DNA of 64,000 nucleotides from Frankia sp. RB7 (GTDB lineage: Bacteria > Pseudomonadota > Alphaproteobacteria > Rhizobiales > Xanthobacteraceae), in the NCBI GenBank assembly GCA_030403585.1, contig JAUEPE010000007.1, forward strand, positions 1 through 64,000, written 5' to 3'. Below, piece after piece: positions 34,013-44,117 of the stretch. A program made the translations under genes and the position numbers. Within the stretch, counting starts at the first letter, position 1; every line of letters starts with the position of its first letter. The notes beneath the pieces are model-generated. The model did no database searches. It saw only the letters and a list, made by a program, of their open reading frames with translations, and had not been told where the DNA came from.

Positions 34013-34825
34013 ATGACGAAAATCTCACTGGTCGTCTCTGACGTCGACGGCACGCTGCTGACCAAGGACAAGACGCTGACGGACCGCGCGAGGTCGGCGG
34101 TGCAGCGGCTGCACCAGGCCGGCATCGGCTTCACCATCACCTCCAGCCGCCCCGCGATCGGTATGCGCTTCCTGATCGAACCACTGGCGCTGTGGCTGCC
34201 GGTCGGCCCGTTCAACGGCTCCTCGATCGTCGACCCCGAGATGAATCCGGTCGAGCAGCATTTGATCCCGAAAAGTGCTGCCGAGCGCAGCTTGCAGATC
34301 CTCCGCGAGTTCGGCGCCGACATATGGCTGTTCACGTACGACAAATGGCTGATCGACAACCCGACCGGCAAATATGTCGCGCATGAGCAGCACACGATCC
34401 GCTCCGAGCCGACCATCGTGACGGATTTTTCGCCCTACCTCGCCAACGCCTGCAAGATCGTCGGCGCCAGCGCCGATGCGGCGGGCCTCGAGGCCTGCGA
34501 AAAGGCGATGCAGCAGGCGCTCGGTAGCGAGGCCACCGCCGTCCGCTCGCAGACCTATTATCTCGACATCACCCCGCCCGGCTTCGACAAGGGCACGTTC
34601 GTGCAGGCCATGGCCAAACGCCTCGGCATTGCCACCGACGCGGTCGCCACCATCGGCGACATGCAGAACGACCTCGCGATGTTCCGCGTCAGCGGCACCT
34701 CGATCGCCATGGGCAACGCCACCGACAGCGTCAAGGAGCAGGCCACAAACGTCACCGCGACCAACGAGCAGGACGGGTTTGCGGAGGCGATGGAGATGAT
34801 CTTGAAGCGGAACGGGGCAGGTTAA
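34013..34825 (+). CDS. Cof-type HAD-superfamily hydrolase
   Basis: 270 residues. A phosphatase of the HAD IIB (Cof) group: motif I LVVSDVDGTLLTKDKTLTDR with nucleophile Asp, the TSSRP block (motif II), the cap domain in the middle, and motif IV ATIGDMQNDLAMFRVSG. Members remove phosphate from sugar phosphates or cofactors; the substrate is not predictable. Separated from gluconokinase by 15 bases and so probably in the operon. It is convergent with the GH15 gene, one base apart. Confidence 0.9.
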   Translation: MTKISLVVSDVDGTLLTKDKTLTDRARSAVQRLHQAGIGFTITSSRPAIGMRFLIEPLALWLPVGPFNGSSIVDPEMNPVEQHLIPKSAAERSLQILREFGADIWLFTYDKWLIDNPTGKYVAHEQHTIRSEPTIVTDFSPYLANACKIVGASADAAGLEACEKAMQQALGSEATAVRSQTYYLDITPPGFDKGTFVQAMAKRLGIATDAVATIGDMQNDLAMFRVSGTSIAMGNATDSVKEQATNVTATNEQDGFAEAMEMILKRNGAG

Positions 34826-34826
34826 G

Positions 34827-36635
34827 TCACTGCTTCGACCGCTGCATCGCCGGCTTCTCGCTCGCGTGCCTTGCCGCGGAGAGATTGTGCGCGGTGTTGA
34901 TCAGCGCGATGTGGGTCAGCGCCTGCGGGAAATTTCCGGTCTGGCGGCGTGCGACGGAATCATATTCTTCGGCGAGTAGCCCGACATCGTTCGCGAGAGC
35001 AGCGACGCGATCGAACAGCGCCTGCGCCTTGTCAAAATCGCTCGCGAGCACATGGGCGTCGGCCAGCCACAAAGTGCAGGCCAGGAACGCACCCTCGATC
35101 GGCTGCTTCTCCTCGGAGATCTCGCGCGGATCGTGCCGCAGCACGAAACCATCACGCATCATGTGCTTCTCAATGGCGGCGATGGTGCCGCGGATGCGCG
35201 GGTCATCCGCCGGCAGGAAGCCGACCGCCGGTAGCAGCAGCACGCTGGCATCGAGCAGTTTTGAGTCATAGGATTCGACGAAGGCGTTCTCCTCCGCGTC
35301 AAAACCCCTGTGGCAGACGTCGCGGTGAATGGCTTCGCGCAGGGCGCGCCAGTGCAGCAGCGGCGCCTTGAAGCCGAAGGTCTCCGCGCTCTTGATGCCG
35401 CGGTCGAAGGCGACCCAGGTCATCACCTTGGAGAAAACGTAGTGCCGGGGCTGGCCGCGCCGCTCCCAGATGCCGTGGTCGGGCTGGTCCCAGACCTCGG
35501 CGAGATGCTGGAGCACCGCGCATTCCAGTGCCCAGGTCGCTTCATCGTCGAGCTTGAGTTTGGCCATGCGCGACTGGTGGAAGGCGTCGATCAATTCACC
35601 GTAGACGTCGAGCTGGAGTTGCGCATGCGCGGCATTGCCGATGCGCACCGGCTGCGAACCCTCATACCCGTCGAGCCAGCCCGCCTCCCATTCCAAAAGC
35701 CGGCGCTGGCCCCAGATGCCGTACATGATCTGCATATTTGCCGGCGAGCCGGCGGCGGCGCGCAAGAGCCAATTGTGCCAGGCCGAGGCTTCCTCGGTGT
35801 AGCCCGAATTCATTAGCGCCAGCAGGGTGAAGGTGGCGTCGCGTAACCAGCAGAAGCGGTAGTCCCAGTTCCTGGCGCCGCCGAGCTTCTCCGGCAACGA
35901 TGTAGTCGGCGCCGCGACGATGCCGCCGGTGGGCCCGAAGGTCAGCGCCTTCAGCGTGATCAGCGAGCGCATGATGAGATCGCGGTACTCGCCGTCGTGC
36001 GTGGAGCGGCTGGACCACTCCTGCCAGAATTTCTCGGTTTCCTGGAGCGCGATCTCCGGGTCGATCGGATCGGGCGGGTCGAGATGCGAGGGTCCGTAGG
36101 TCAGCACGAAGGGCACGGTCTCGCCGGCCTTCACCTCGAATTCGGCAATCGTCGTGAAATCCTCGCCGCGGGTCTTGGCTGGCGTCCGCAGCACCGTCAT
36201 GTCCTGGCCGGCGATGGCCAGCAGCGATCCGTCGTCGCAGCGCCGCACCCAAGGAATGTCGACGCCGAGGCCGAAGCGGATCACAAGCTCCATCCGCATC
36301 TTCACCGTGCCGGTGAGGCCGCGCACCAGCCGCACGATGTCGGAGGCCTTGCCGCGCGGCGGCATGAAGTCGATCAGCGCGACGCTGCCGCTCTTGGTCT
36401 CGAAGCGCGTTTCCAGGATGAGGGTGTCGCCGAGATAACGGCGGGAAATGGTGGTGACGTCCTCGCTCGGCGCCGCCAGCCAGCGGCCGTTCTTGTGCGT
36501 GCCCAGGATGGCGGCAAAGCATGCATCGGAATCGAAGGCCGGCCAGCACAGCCAGTCAATCGAGCCGTTGCGCCCGACCAGCGCTGCGGTCTCGCAGTCG
36601 CCGATCAACGCGTAGTCTTCGATCTTCTGAGACAA
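34827..36635 (-). CDS. GH15-family glycoside hydrolase (trehalase or glucoamylase)
   Basis: 602 residues. The N-terminal beta domain starts DYALIGDCETAALVGRNGSIDWLCWPAFDSDACFA, followed by the (alpha/alpha)6 barrel with FCWLRDATFTLLALMNSGY. The catalytic Glu lies in QPDHGIWERRGQPRHYVFSK; a second acidic region lies near EEYDS at the C-terminus. No signal peptide. GH15 enzymes of this bacterial sub-type include trehalases as well as glucoamylases. Sitting beside the trehalose and glycogen genes, it might degrade trehalose to glucose, but the activity cannot be decided from sequence. Confidence 0.85.
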   Translation of the reverse strand: MSQKIEDYALIGDCETAALVGRNGSIDWLCWPAFDSDACFAAILGTHKNGRWLAAPSEDVTTISRRYLGDTLILETRFETKSGSVALIDFMPPRGKASDIVRLVRGLTGTVKMRMELVIRFGLGVDIPWVRRCDDGSLLAIAGQDMTVLRTPAKTRGEDFTTIAEFEVKAGETVPFVLTYGPSHLDPPDPIDPEIALQETEKFWQEWSSRSTHDGEYRDLIMRSLITLKALTFGPTGGIVAAPTTSLPEKLGGARNWDYRFCWLRDATFTLLALMNSGYTEEASAWHNWLLRAAAGSPANMQIMYGIWGQRRLLEWEAGWLDGYEGSQPVRIGNAAHAQLQLDVYGELIDAFHQSRMAKLKLDDEATWALECAVLQHLAEVWDQPDHGIWERRGQPRHYVFSKVMTWVAFDRGIKSAETFGFKAPLLHWRALREAIHRDVCHRGFDAEENAFVESYDSKLLDASVLLLPAVGFLPADDPRIRGTIAAIEKHMMRDGFVLRHDPREISEEKQPIEGAFLACTLWLADAHVLASDFDKAQALFDRVAALANDVGLLAEEYDSVARRQTGNFPQALTHIALINTAHNLSAARHASEKPAMQRSKQ

Positions 36636-36680
36636 TGTGTTTCCAGCTTTGGAAATCGAGCTTTTGAAATGCCCGCCGTT

Positions 36681-38660
36681 TCAACTCCCGCCGATCAAGG
36701 AACGTTCCCGTGTGGCGGCCTTCAAAGCCGCGAGATCGACCTTAGAAACGATTTTTTCGAGCGCGATCGGGAGCCGCTGGCGCCAGTTCGGATGCTCGTC
36801 GATCGTGCCAGGAATGTTGGGCTGGTCGATTACGCCCAGCAGATCTTCCAGCGACACTGCCAAGAGCCGCGACGGTGTTCGCGACAGAAAGGCGAGCACG
36901 GAATAGAGGTCGTTCGACTCAATATCGTGAGCACGCAGGATCTCGTCGAGCAGGCCAAGCGCATCCCAGCGCGCCTGCTCGTTTTCGCCGGGATCGAGTC
37001 CGAGCGAGAGCTTCATCTTGAGGTCGCTGAACGAGCGCCAGCCGGCATATGTCGACAGATCGTGCGTGTTGAGGGTGACCAGCGCATTGGGCCGGTAGAA
37101 GTCGGCACTGCGGAAATGACCGGCATCGTCACGTTCGAACATCATGACGAGGTAGGACCAGATGCCGAAATCCTGCATAGTCTCGCGGAAACCTTCCGGG
37201 ACCGTGCCAAGGTCCTCACCGATGACGATGCATTTGTGGGCCGCGCTCTCGCGCACTACGGCGCCGAGCAGGGCCTCGAGCGGCATCTGCACATAGGCGC
37301 CGTTATCGGGCTTGAAGCCGCGCGGCACCAGATAAAGCCGCTTCAGTCCAAGCACGTGATCGAGCCGGATCGCGCCGGCATGCCGCATCGAGGCGGCTAT
37401 CATGTCGGCGAACGGCACGAAGGATTGCGCCTCCAAGCCACCCGCGTTGAAACCGGCCAAGCCCCAGTCCTGTCCAACGGTGTTGAGCACGTCAGGCGGC
37501 GCGCCGACCGCAAGGTGCCGGGAGATCGCCCCCTGCTCGTTCCAGGCATCGAAGCCGTTTGACTGCACGCCGACGGCGACGTCGAGATAGAGCCCGACGC
37601 GCATACCGAGTTGCCCGGCAAGCTCCTTGGCAGAACGCAATTGGTTATCGGCGGTCCATTGCACGAATTCCACGAACTCGACCTCGTGCTTATCGGGGCC
37701 ATTGCGAAGCTCGGCGCATTTCGCCTCATCCGGCTGCTGCCATTCGGACGGCCATTCCCACCACGGCACAACAAAACGATGCCGCAGCACCTCGAAACAG
37801 GCAAAGCGCGACAACAGCGGCGCCCGATCGGCCCGAAAAGCATCAAACTCATTTCGGCGGACACCGCTCGCTTTTGCCACGAAGCTGCCAAAGGCGGCGC
37901 GCAAGGCCCGCCATTTCAATGCCGCCATGTCGGCATAAGGGACGCGATCGCCCTCACGCAGCCGCGCGGCGGTCGCGGCGGCATCCGGCACGAGCTCTGC
38001 CGAGAATTCCGGGATGGCCTCGACATCGATGTAGAGCGGGTTGAGAAACAGCCGGCTGTTCGGCGAATACGGGCTGCAATCGGCCGGATGGTTGTCGAAC
38101 AGGACGTGCAGCGGGTTAAGCCCGACGCCGTCGGCGCCGAGCTGCTTTGCGAGCCGGATGAGGCCGGCAAGATCGGTGAAATCTCCGATCCCCCAATTCC
38201 TATCGGAGCGAATGCTGTAAAGCTGCACCGCGAGCAGCCAGCCGCGGTCGAAATCGCCGCCGAAGGCCCGCTCGGGCGCCACAATCATCGGCACCTCTTC
38301 GCTCGCACCTTCCGCGTCGGTCAATGTCAACCTGTGATAACCGAGCGGCAAGTCGGCGGGCCAGGCGATCACAGGCTCGCGCGTCTCGCCTTGCGCGATC
38401 ACGTTGGCGTTGCCGGTCATTTGGGCGCTGCCGGTGATTTTCCATTTGAGCGGCACCGGGCCAGTTGCCGCCAGTTCGGTCCGCGAATGCCGCAAGGCGC
38501 GCAGCACCACGGGCCCCTCGACGAAGCGGTAGACCCGCTTCTCCGGCAGGGCATCGAGGATGGATTTGAGCGCCTCGGGCGCGGTGACCCGCAACTTTCC
38601 GAGAGCATCGACGAATTCGGATTGAACGCCCTTGATTTGGGCTTGAGCTAAAAGATCCAT
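36681..38660 (-). CDS. malQ: 4-Alpha-glucanotransferase (amylomaltase)
   Basis: 659 residues from the chosen ATG at 38660 (an in-frame GTG at 38768 would add 36 residues). It transfers alpha-1,4-glucan segments between chains, releasing glucose. GH77 motifs are DRNWGIGDFTDL, RLDHVLGLKRLYLVP (nucleophile Asp), IGEDLGTVPEGF (acid Glu) and LNTHDLSTYAG (third Asp). An N-terminal extension of about 180 residues with beta-sandwich character is typical of the long MalQ type. It is divergent from the GlgE-like gene, with about 206 bases between, which should hold both promoters. Cytosolic. Confidence 0.94.
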   Translation of the reverse strand: MDLLAQAQIKGVQSEFVDALGKLRVTAPEALKSILDALPEKRVYRFVEGPVVLRALRHSRTELAATGPVPLKWKITGSAQMTGNANVIAQGETREPVIAWPADLPLGYHRLTLTDAEGASEEVPMIVAPERAFGGDFDRGWLLAVQLYSIRSDRNWGIGDFTDLAGLIRLAKQLGADGVGLNPLHVLFDNHPADCSPYSPNSRLFLNPLYIDVEAIPEFSAELVPDAAATAARLREGDRVPYADMAALKWRALRAAFGSFVAKASGVRRNEFDAFRADRAPLLSRFACFEVLRHRFVVPWWEWPSEWQQPDEAKCAELRNGPDKHEVEFVEFVQWTADNQLRSAKELAGQLGMRVGLYLDVAVGVQSNGFDAWNEQGAISRHLAVGAPPDVLNTVGQDWGLAGFNAGGLEAQSFVPFADMIAASMRHAGAIRLDHVLGLKRLYLVPRGFKPDNGAYVQMPLEALLGAVVRESAAHKCIVIGEDLGTVPEGFRETMQDFGIWSYLVMMFERDDAGHFRSADFYRPNALVTLNTHDLSTYAGWRSFSDLKMKLSLGLDPGENEQARWDALGLLDEILRAHDIESNDLYSVLAFLSRTPSRLLAVSLEDLLGVIDQPNIPGTIDEHPNWRQRLPIALEKIVSKVDLAALKAATRERSLIGGS

Positions 38661-38866
38661 TCGGCACGCGGTTTGCAGGCCATCTATCGGCCGGGGGGCA
38701 TCGATTTTTGCGAGGTCGCGGAAGACGTTAGTCAGGGTTAAGTCGCAAACCGCGCCTGCCGTTCCCACGGGGAACTAATGACACACAAGCGGCTTTGTAT
38801 ATAGGTACCAAGCGTAGGTTCCCGACAAGGGAAACGGGCCCCTGCACTCTTGTCAATGGCATCACC

Positions 38867-40813
38867 GTGAACAAGACAATTCAAACTGTCGAGAGTGCCG
38901 CTTCGGGCAGCGCTTTCCTCATCGAAGATATCTATCCGTTGATCGACGGCGGCCGCTTCGCCGTGAAGCGGATCGCGGGTGATCGCGTCGAGGTGTGGGC
39001 CGACATCTACCGCGACGGCGACGCCACCATCAGCGCCGCGCTGATCTGGCGCGGCGAGCAGGAGCGCGAATGGCGGCGCGAAATCATGATCCATCACGGC
39101 AATGACCGCTGGTCCGGCGCTTTCGTGCCGGCCGAGCCCGGCCAATATGTCTATGCCATCGAAGCCTGGACCGACGAATTCGCCACCTGGCGTCACGGGC
39201 TCGAGCGCAAGCAGCTGTCCGGCGGCGACGTCACGCTCGATGCCATCGAGGGCGCGGGCCTGCTGACCAAGGCGCATGGCGCGCGACAGGACGCCGCGGC
39301 CGTGATCGTCAGGCAATGCGAAGACTATCTCGGCAGCGGCGATGTCGCGCCGCTGCTTGCGACCGAATTGGGCGAGGCCATGGCCGAGAGCCAGGCGCGC
39401 CCGGACCTGACCCGCTCGCAAAACTTCCCGCTGATTATCGACCGCGATAGAGCGCGCTTCGGCGCCTGGTATCAGATGATGCCGCGCAGCCAGAGCGCGG
39501 TTGCCGGCCAGCACGGCACGCTCCGCGACTGCATCGCGCGCGTGCCTGATATCGCGGCGATGGGCTTTGACGTGCTGTATTTTGCGCCGATCCACCCCAT
39601 CGGCCGTACCCGCCGCAAGGGCCGCAACAATGCTGCCGTCGCGACTGAAGGCGAGCCCGGCTCACCCTACGCGATCGGCGCGGCCGAGGGCGGGCACGAC
39701 GCGCTGCATCCCGAGCTCGGCACCATCGAGGACTTTCGCGCGCTGGTCGCCACCTGCCTCGAATACGGCCTCGAACTCGCGCTCGATTTCGCCGTGCAAT
39801 GCTCGCCGGATCATCCCTGGCTGACGCAGCACCCGGAATGGTTCAAATGGCGGCCAGACCGTTCGGTGCGGACCGCGGACGGCCCCTATTCAGATATCGT
39901 CATCCCCGATTTCGCCTCCGTCGACCGGATCGGACTGTGGAGCGCATTCCGCGACGCCATGCTGTTCTGGATCGACCATGGCGTCACCATCTTCGCAATC
40001 GACAATCACGACTCCGCGCCATTGCCGTTCTGGGAGTGGCTGATCCGCGACATTCGTCAGCGGCATCCCGAGGTGATCCTGTTCTCCAAGACCTTTGCGC
40101 GACCGAAGCTGATGAAGGGTCTCGCCAGGCTCGGCTTCGCGCAGTCCTTCTGCTATTTCCCCTGGCGCACCGGGAAGGCAGATCTGGAGCAGTACCTGAG
40201 CGAGCTCTCACGCTATCCCGAGCGGGACTCCTATCGCCCCAGCCTGTTCGTCAACACGCCGGACCTGCTACCCTATCATCTCCAGAGTGGCGAAGCCTGG
40301 ATGTTCAAGTCGCGCATTGCGCTGGCGGCGACGCTGTCGGGCACTTACGGTCTCTATAGCGGGTTCGAGCTGCTCGAGCACGAGGCTGTGCCCGGGCGCG
40401 AAGAATATCAGGATTCCGAGAAGTACCAGATCAGACAGCGCGACTGGGACAAGGACGGCAACATCAAGCCCTACATCACCGAGCTCAATCGCATCCGCAA
40501 CGACAACGCGGCGCTTCAGCAGACGACAAATTTGCGCTTCCTCGGCGTCGAGGACGGCGAGACCATCGCTTTCGCCAAGGAGGCGGCCGATCCGGCCAAC
40601 ACTGTCGTCGCGGCCATTGCCCTCTCGCGCCATGTTCGCGAATTCTGGTTGCCGCTCGGCGACCTCACCATCGACGTCGGCGGCGAACGCCGCCACGTCA
40701 CCGCCCTCGAAAATCTCATGACAGGCGAACAGTCCCGCATCGAATGGGGCGGGATCAAATTGCGTATCGATCCCGACCGCGATCCGGCGCTGCTGTTCCG
40801 CTGCCTGGCGTAA
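38867..40813 (+). CDS. GlgE-like GH13_3 protein lacking key catalytic residues
   Basis: 648 residues from the GTG at 38867. The layout is that of GlgE (maltose-1-phosphate maltosyltransferase): N-terminal beta domain, then the barrel with GMFDVLYF-like FDVLYFAPIHPIGRT, GSPYAIGAAEGGHDALHPELGT and SPDHPWLTQHPEWFKWRPD. The nucleophile Asp379 remains in FAIDNHDS, and the third acid Asp466 in NTPDLLP. The general acid Glu, expected 29 residues after the nucleophile, is Lys408 (LFSKTFARPK instead of L.EAFTRPK). The invariant Arg two before the nucleophile is Ala377, and PHTKP is replaced by HDSAP. Family numbering is that of Streptomyces GlgE (D394, E423, D480). It is probably catalytically dead or altered. 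Ends 10 bases before treS. Confidence 0.9.
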   Translation: MNKTIQTVESAASGSAFLIEDIYPLIDGGRFAVKRIAGDRVEVWADIYRDGDATISAALIWRGEQEREWRREIMIHHGNDRWSGAFVPAEPGQYVYAIEAWTDEFATWRHGLERKQLSGGDVTLDAIEGAGLLTKAHGARQDAAAVIVRQCEDYLGSGDVAPLLATELGEAMAESQARPDLTRSQNFPLIIDRDRARFGAWYQMMPRSQSAVAGQHGTLRDCIARVPDIAAMGFDVLYFAPIHPIGRTRRKGRNNAAVATEGEPGSPYAIGAAEGGHDALHPELGTIEDFRALVATCLEYGLELALDFAVQCSPDHPWLTQHPEWFKWRPDRSVRTADGPYSDIVIPDFASVDRIGLWSAFRDAMLFWIDHGVTIFAIDNHDSAPLPFWEWLIRDIRQRHPEVILFSKTFARPKLMKGLARLGFAQSFCYFPWRTGKADLEQYLSELSRYPERDSYRPSLFVNTPDLLPYHLQSGEAWMFKSRIALAATLSGTYGLYSGFELLEHEAVPGREEYQDSEKYQIRQRDWDKDGNIKPYITELNRIRNDNAALQQTTNLRFLGVEDGETIAFAKEAADPANTVVAAIALSRHVREFWLPLGDLTIDVGGERRHVTALENLMTGEQSRIEWGGIKLRIDPDRDPALLFRCLA

Positions 40814-40823
40814 GGATCACGCC

Positions 40824-43800
40824 ATGAATGTATTGTCTTCCGTCGACACCAAGAAGGCCGAGGCTGCCGAGACCGTGGATGAGCTGTGGTACAAGGACGC
40901 CATCATCTACCAGCTTCACGTCAAGGCCTTCGCTGACAGCAACAATGACGGCATCGGCGACTTCGCGGGCCTGACCGAGAAACTGTCCTATCTGCAGGAT
41001 CTCGGCGTCACCGCGCTATGGCTGCTGCCGTTTTACCCCTCGCCCGGTCGCGACGACGGCTACGACATCGGCGACTACGGTTCGATCAATCCCGATTTCG
41101 GGACGATGAAGGACTTCAAGCGCTTCATCCAGGAGGCGCAGAAGCGGGGATTGCGCGTCATCACCGAGCTCGTCGTCAACCACACGTCGGACCAGCACGA
41201 TTGGTTTAAGCGTGCGCGCCGCAGCCCTGCCGGCTCGAGCGCCCGCGACTGGTATGTCTGGAGCGACACCGACCAGAAATACCAGGGCACGCGGATCATC
41301 TTCACGGATACCGAGAAATCCAACTGGACCTGGGATCCCGAGGCCGGCGCGTTCTACTGGCACCGTTTCTTCTCGCATCAGCCCGACCTCAATTTCGACA
41401 ATCCGCGCGTCGTCAGCGCCATCATCCAGGTGATGAAGCGCTGGCTGGACGCTGGCGTGGACGGCTTCCGGCTGGACGCGATTCCCTATCTCTGCGAGCG
41501 CGAGGGCACCTCGAACGAGAACCTCCCCGAGACGCATGCGATCATCAAGCGCCTGCGCCAGGAGATGGATTCCTATTCCAAGGGCAAGCTGCTGCTGGCC
41601 GAGGCCAATCAATGGCCGGAGGACGTGCAGGAATATTTCGGCCGCGGCGACGAATGTCAGATGGCCTATCACTTCCCGCTGATGCCGCGCATCTATATGG
41701 CGATCGCGCAGGAGGACCGCTTCCCGATCACCGACATCCTGCGCCAGACGCCGGACATTCCCGCGAGCTGCCAATGGGCGCTGTTCCTGCGCAACCATGA
41801 CGAGCTGACGCTGGAGATGGTTACCGACGTCGAGCGCGACTATCTCTGGACCACCTACGCCAACGATCCCCGCGCGCGCATCAATGTCGGCATCCGCAGG
41901 CGTCTCGCGCCGCTGATGGACAATGACCGGCGCAAGATCGAGCTGATGAACTCGCTGCTGCTGTCCTTCCCCGGCACCCCGATCATCTATTACGGCGACG
42001 AGATCGGGATGGGCGACAACATCTATCTCGGTGACCGCAACGGCGTGCGCACGCCGATGCAGTGGAGCCCGGATCGCAATGGCGGCTTCTCCCGCGCCGA
42101 TCCCGCGCGCCTCTATGCCCCGCCGATCATGGACCCCGTCTACGGCTACGAGTCGGTCAACGTGGAAGCGCAGTCGCGCAGCCTGTCGTCGCAGCTCAGC
42201 GCCACCAAGCGCCTGATCTCGGTGCGCAAGTCGACGCTCGCCTTCGGCCGCGGCACCATGACTTTCATCCGCCCCGCCAACCGCTCCGTACTCGCCTATG
42301 TCCGGCAGTATCGCGACGAAGTCATCCTCTGCGTCGCAAATCTGTCGCGCGCTGCGCAAGCGACCGAGCTCGACCTGTCGCCTTGGAAGGACCGTATCCC
42401 GCAGGAAATGCTCGGCCGCAGCCGCTTCCCCGCGATCGGCGATTTCCCCTACATGATCACGCTGGGTCCCTACGGCTTCTACTGGTTCCAGCTCCAGGAG
42501 CGCGACAAGTCCGAGCCAGTGACCCCGAGCGCCGTGCCGGAATTCGAGACGCTGGTGGTGCCCGTCAATTCGAATTGGGTGTCGCTTGCGCGCGAACGCG
42601 GCATGTTCGAGCGCGACGTGCTGCCGGGCTTCCTGTCGCGGACACGGTGGTATCCCGAGCACAATCCCAAGCACATCCGGGCCACGCTGACCTCGGCGGT
42701 GCCGTTCAGCGACGTCGGTGACAACCGGCCCTGGATCGCGTTCTTCGAGACGGCGCAGGACGACGTGATCACGCGCTATGTGCTGCCGATGCAGATCGAA
42801 TGGGTGCGCTTCGACCGCGAGCGCTTCAACCCGAAGGCGCTCGCCGCCGTGCGCCAGGGCGCGCGCGAGGGTACGCTGCTCGACGTCGCAACCGACCAGA
42901 TCTTCATCGGGCTCTTCCTGCGAGGCTTGTCGCAAAACCTGGTGGTGGACGAGAACAATCTGCGGCTCGAATTCAAGCCGACCAGCCTGTTTTCTGAATA
43001 CACCGTGAAAGAGCCCGTGCGCATCCGTGCGGTCGAGCAGTCGAACAGCACGGCGCTGGTCGACAACCAGTATGTCGCCAAGATCCATCGCCAGCTCGAA
43101 AGCGGCATCAATCCCGAGATCGAGATCGGCCGTTACCTGACCGAGGTCGCTCGCTTTGCCAATGCGCCGGCGCTGCTCGGCAGCGTCGAACTGGTCCAAG
43201 GCGATAACCGCAGCGCGGTCGGCGTTTTGCACGCCTTTGTCGAAAATCAGGGCGACGGCTGGGCCGTGACCACCGGCTATCTCGACCGCTACATCGATGA
43301 ACAGCGGCTGGGGCCGGTGGACGAGATGCCCCGGGTGACCCAGGAGCAGGCGCCCTATCTGCACTTCATGGCGCAGACCGGCCGACGGCTCGCCGAGTTG
43401 CACGTGGCGCTTGCCGCCGCAAAGCCCGCCGATCTCGCGCCGGAGCCGATCGGCTCCGCGCACGTCAAGCGCTGGACCTCGGACCTCAAGACGCGCGCCG
43501 AGCGGGTCTTCGAACGGCTCGCCGACAGCCGGGACGGCCTGCGCGAAGGCGACCGCCCACTGATCGACAAGTTGGTCGCAGTACGCGCGACACTGCCGGA
43601 CCGCATCAACGCGCTCTTGCCATCCGACATCGGCGGGTTGAACATCCGTCATCATGGCGACTTCCGCCTCGGGCAAACTCTGATCGTGAAGGACGACATC
43701 TTCATCATCGATTTCGACGGCGATCCGCGTCTCGCGCTGGCCGACAAGCGGCGCAAGCTGCCGGCCGCACGCGACGTCGCGGGGCTGATCCGATCGATTG

Positions 43801-44117
43801 ATCTTTCGGTTAACGCCGCGCTTAACCGGGCGATCTCCGGGGGCAGCGACGAGTACGGGCGGCTCACGGCCGCGCTCGGCGAATGGCGCGAACACGCCAC
43901 CGCGACCTTCCTGTCCGCTTATCGCGAGGCCATGACCGATCGGCGGCTCTGGCCGGAAGAGAGGCATTCCGCGGAAAGCATGTTAAGATTTTTTCTGCTT
44001 GATCAAGCGTTCGACGAGGTAGAGTACGAGCTGTCCCACCGACCGGAGGGGCTTCATGCGCCGCTGACCGGCCTGCTTCGCATTCTGTCCAATGCCGAGA
44101 GCGAAGCCCATGCCTAA
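40824..44117 (+). CDS. treS: Trehalose synthase-maltokinase fusion
   Basis: 1097 residues. Residues 1-560 or so form a GH13 trehalose synthase interconverting maltose and trehalose. It has nucleophile Asp218 (FRLDAIPYL), Glu260 (LLAEANQWP) and Asp326 (RNHDELTLE), all present and normally spaced. The C-terminal half is a maltokinase (Pep2/Mak-like) with aminoglycoside-kinase fold. Its catalytic loop is [12 protein letters not shown] (Asp946) and its metal motif IDFDGDP (Asp963), both intact. It should therefore turn trehalose into maltose and then maltose-1-phosphate. This natural fusion is known in many bacteria. It precedes glgB with an 8-base overlap and follows the GlgE-like gene by 10. 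Confidence 0.95.
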   Translation: MNVLSSVDTKKAEAAETVDELWYKDAIIYQLHVKAFADSNNDGIGDFAGLTEKLSYLQDLGVTALWLLPFYPSPGRDDGYDIGDYGSINPDFGTMKDFKRFIQEAQKRGLRVITELVVNHTSDQHDWFKRARRSPAGSSARDWYVWSDTDQKYQGTRIIFTDTEKSNWTWDPEAGAFYWHRFFSHQPDLNFDNPRVVSAIIQVMKRWLDAGVDGFRLDAIPYLCEREGTSNENLPETHAIIKRLRQEMDSYSKGKLLLAEANQWPEDVQEYFGRGDECQMAYHFPLMPRIYMAIAQEDRFPITDILRQTPDIPASCQWALFLRNHDELTLEMVTDVERDYLWTTYANDPRARINVGIRRRLAPLMDNDRRKIELMNSLLLSFPGTPIIYYGDEIGMGDNIYLGDRNGVRTPMQWSPDRNGGFSRADPARLYAPPIMDPVYGYESVNVEAQSRSLSSQLSATKRLISVRKSTLAFGRGTMTFIRPANRSVLAYVRQYRDEVILCVANLSRAAQATELDLSPWKDRIPQEMLGRSRFPAIGDFPYMITLGPYGFYWFQLQERDKSEPVTPSAVPEFETLVVPVNSNWVSLARERGMFERDVLPGFLSRTRWYPEHNPKHIRATLTSAVPFSDVGDNRPWIAFFETAQDDVITRYVLPMQIEWVRFDRERFNPKALAAVRQGAREGTLLDVATDQIFIGLFLRGLSQNLVVDENNLRLEFKPTSLFSEYTVKEPVRIRAVEQSNSTALVDNQYVAKIHRQLESGINPEIEIGRYLTEVARFANAPALLGSVELVQGDNRSAVGVLHAFVENQGDGWAVTTGYLDRYIDEQRLGPVDEMPRVTQEQAPYLHFMAQTGRRLAELHVALAAAKPADLAPEPIGSAHVKRWTSDLKTRAERVFERLADSRDGLREGDRPLIDKLVAVRATLPDRINALLPSDIGGLNIRHHGDFRLGQTLIVKDDIFIIDFDGDPRLALADKRRKLPAARDVAGLIRSIDLSVNAALNRAISGGSDEYGRLTAALGEWREHATATFLSAYREAMTDRRLWPEERHSAESMLRFFLLDQAFDEVEYELSHRPEGLHAPLTGLLRILSNAESEAHA

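Noticed and set aside
38761..38790. GGAAC motif as a stress promoter for the GlgE-like operon
   Set aside because: GGAAC is present after an inverted repeat, but no CGTT-like element occurs 16-17 bases later (GCTT/CTTT instead).
38768..38795. Longer starts for malQ (GTG 38768) and for the GlgE-like protein (TTG 38795)
   Set aside because: The extra residues do not look like family N-termini and would consume the shared promoter region.
41016..43967. 983-codon open frame on the minus strand opposite treS-maltokinase
   Set aside because: GC-rich codon bias leaves the opposite strand open; the translation is Arg/Asp-rich with no domain, while the plus strand has full catalytic motifs.
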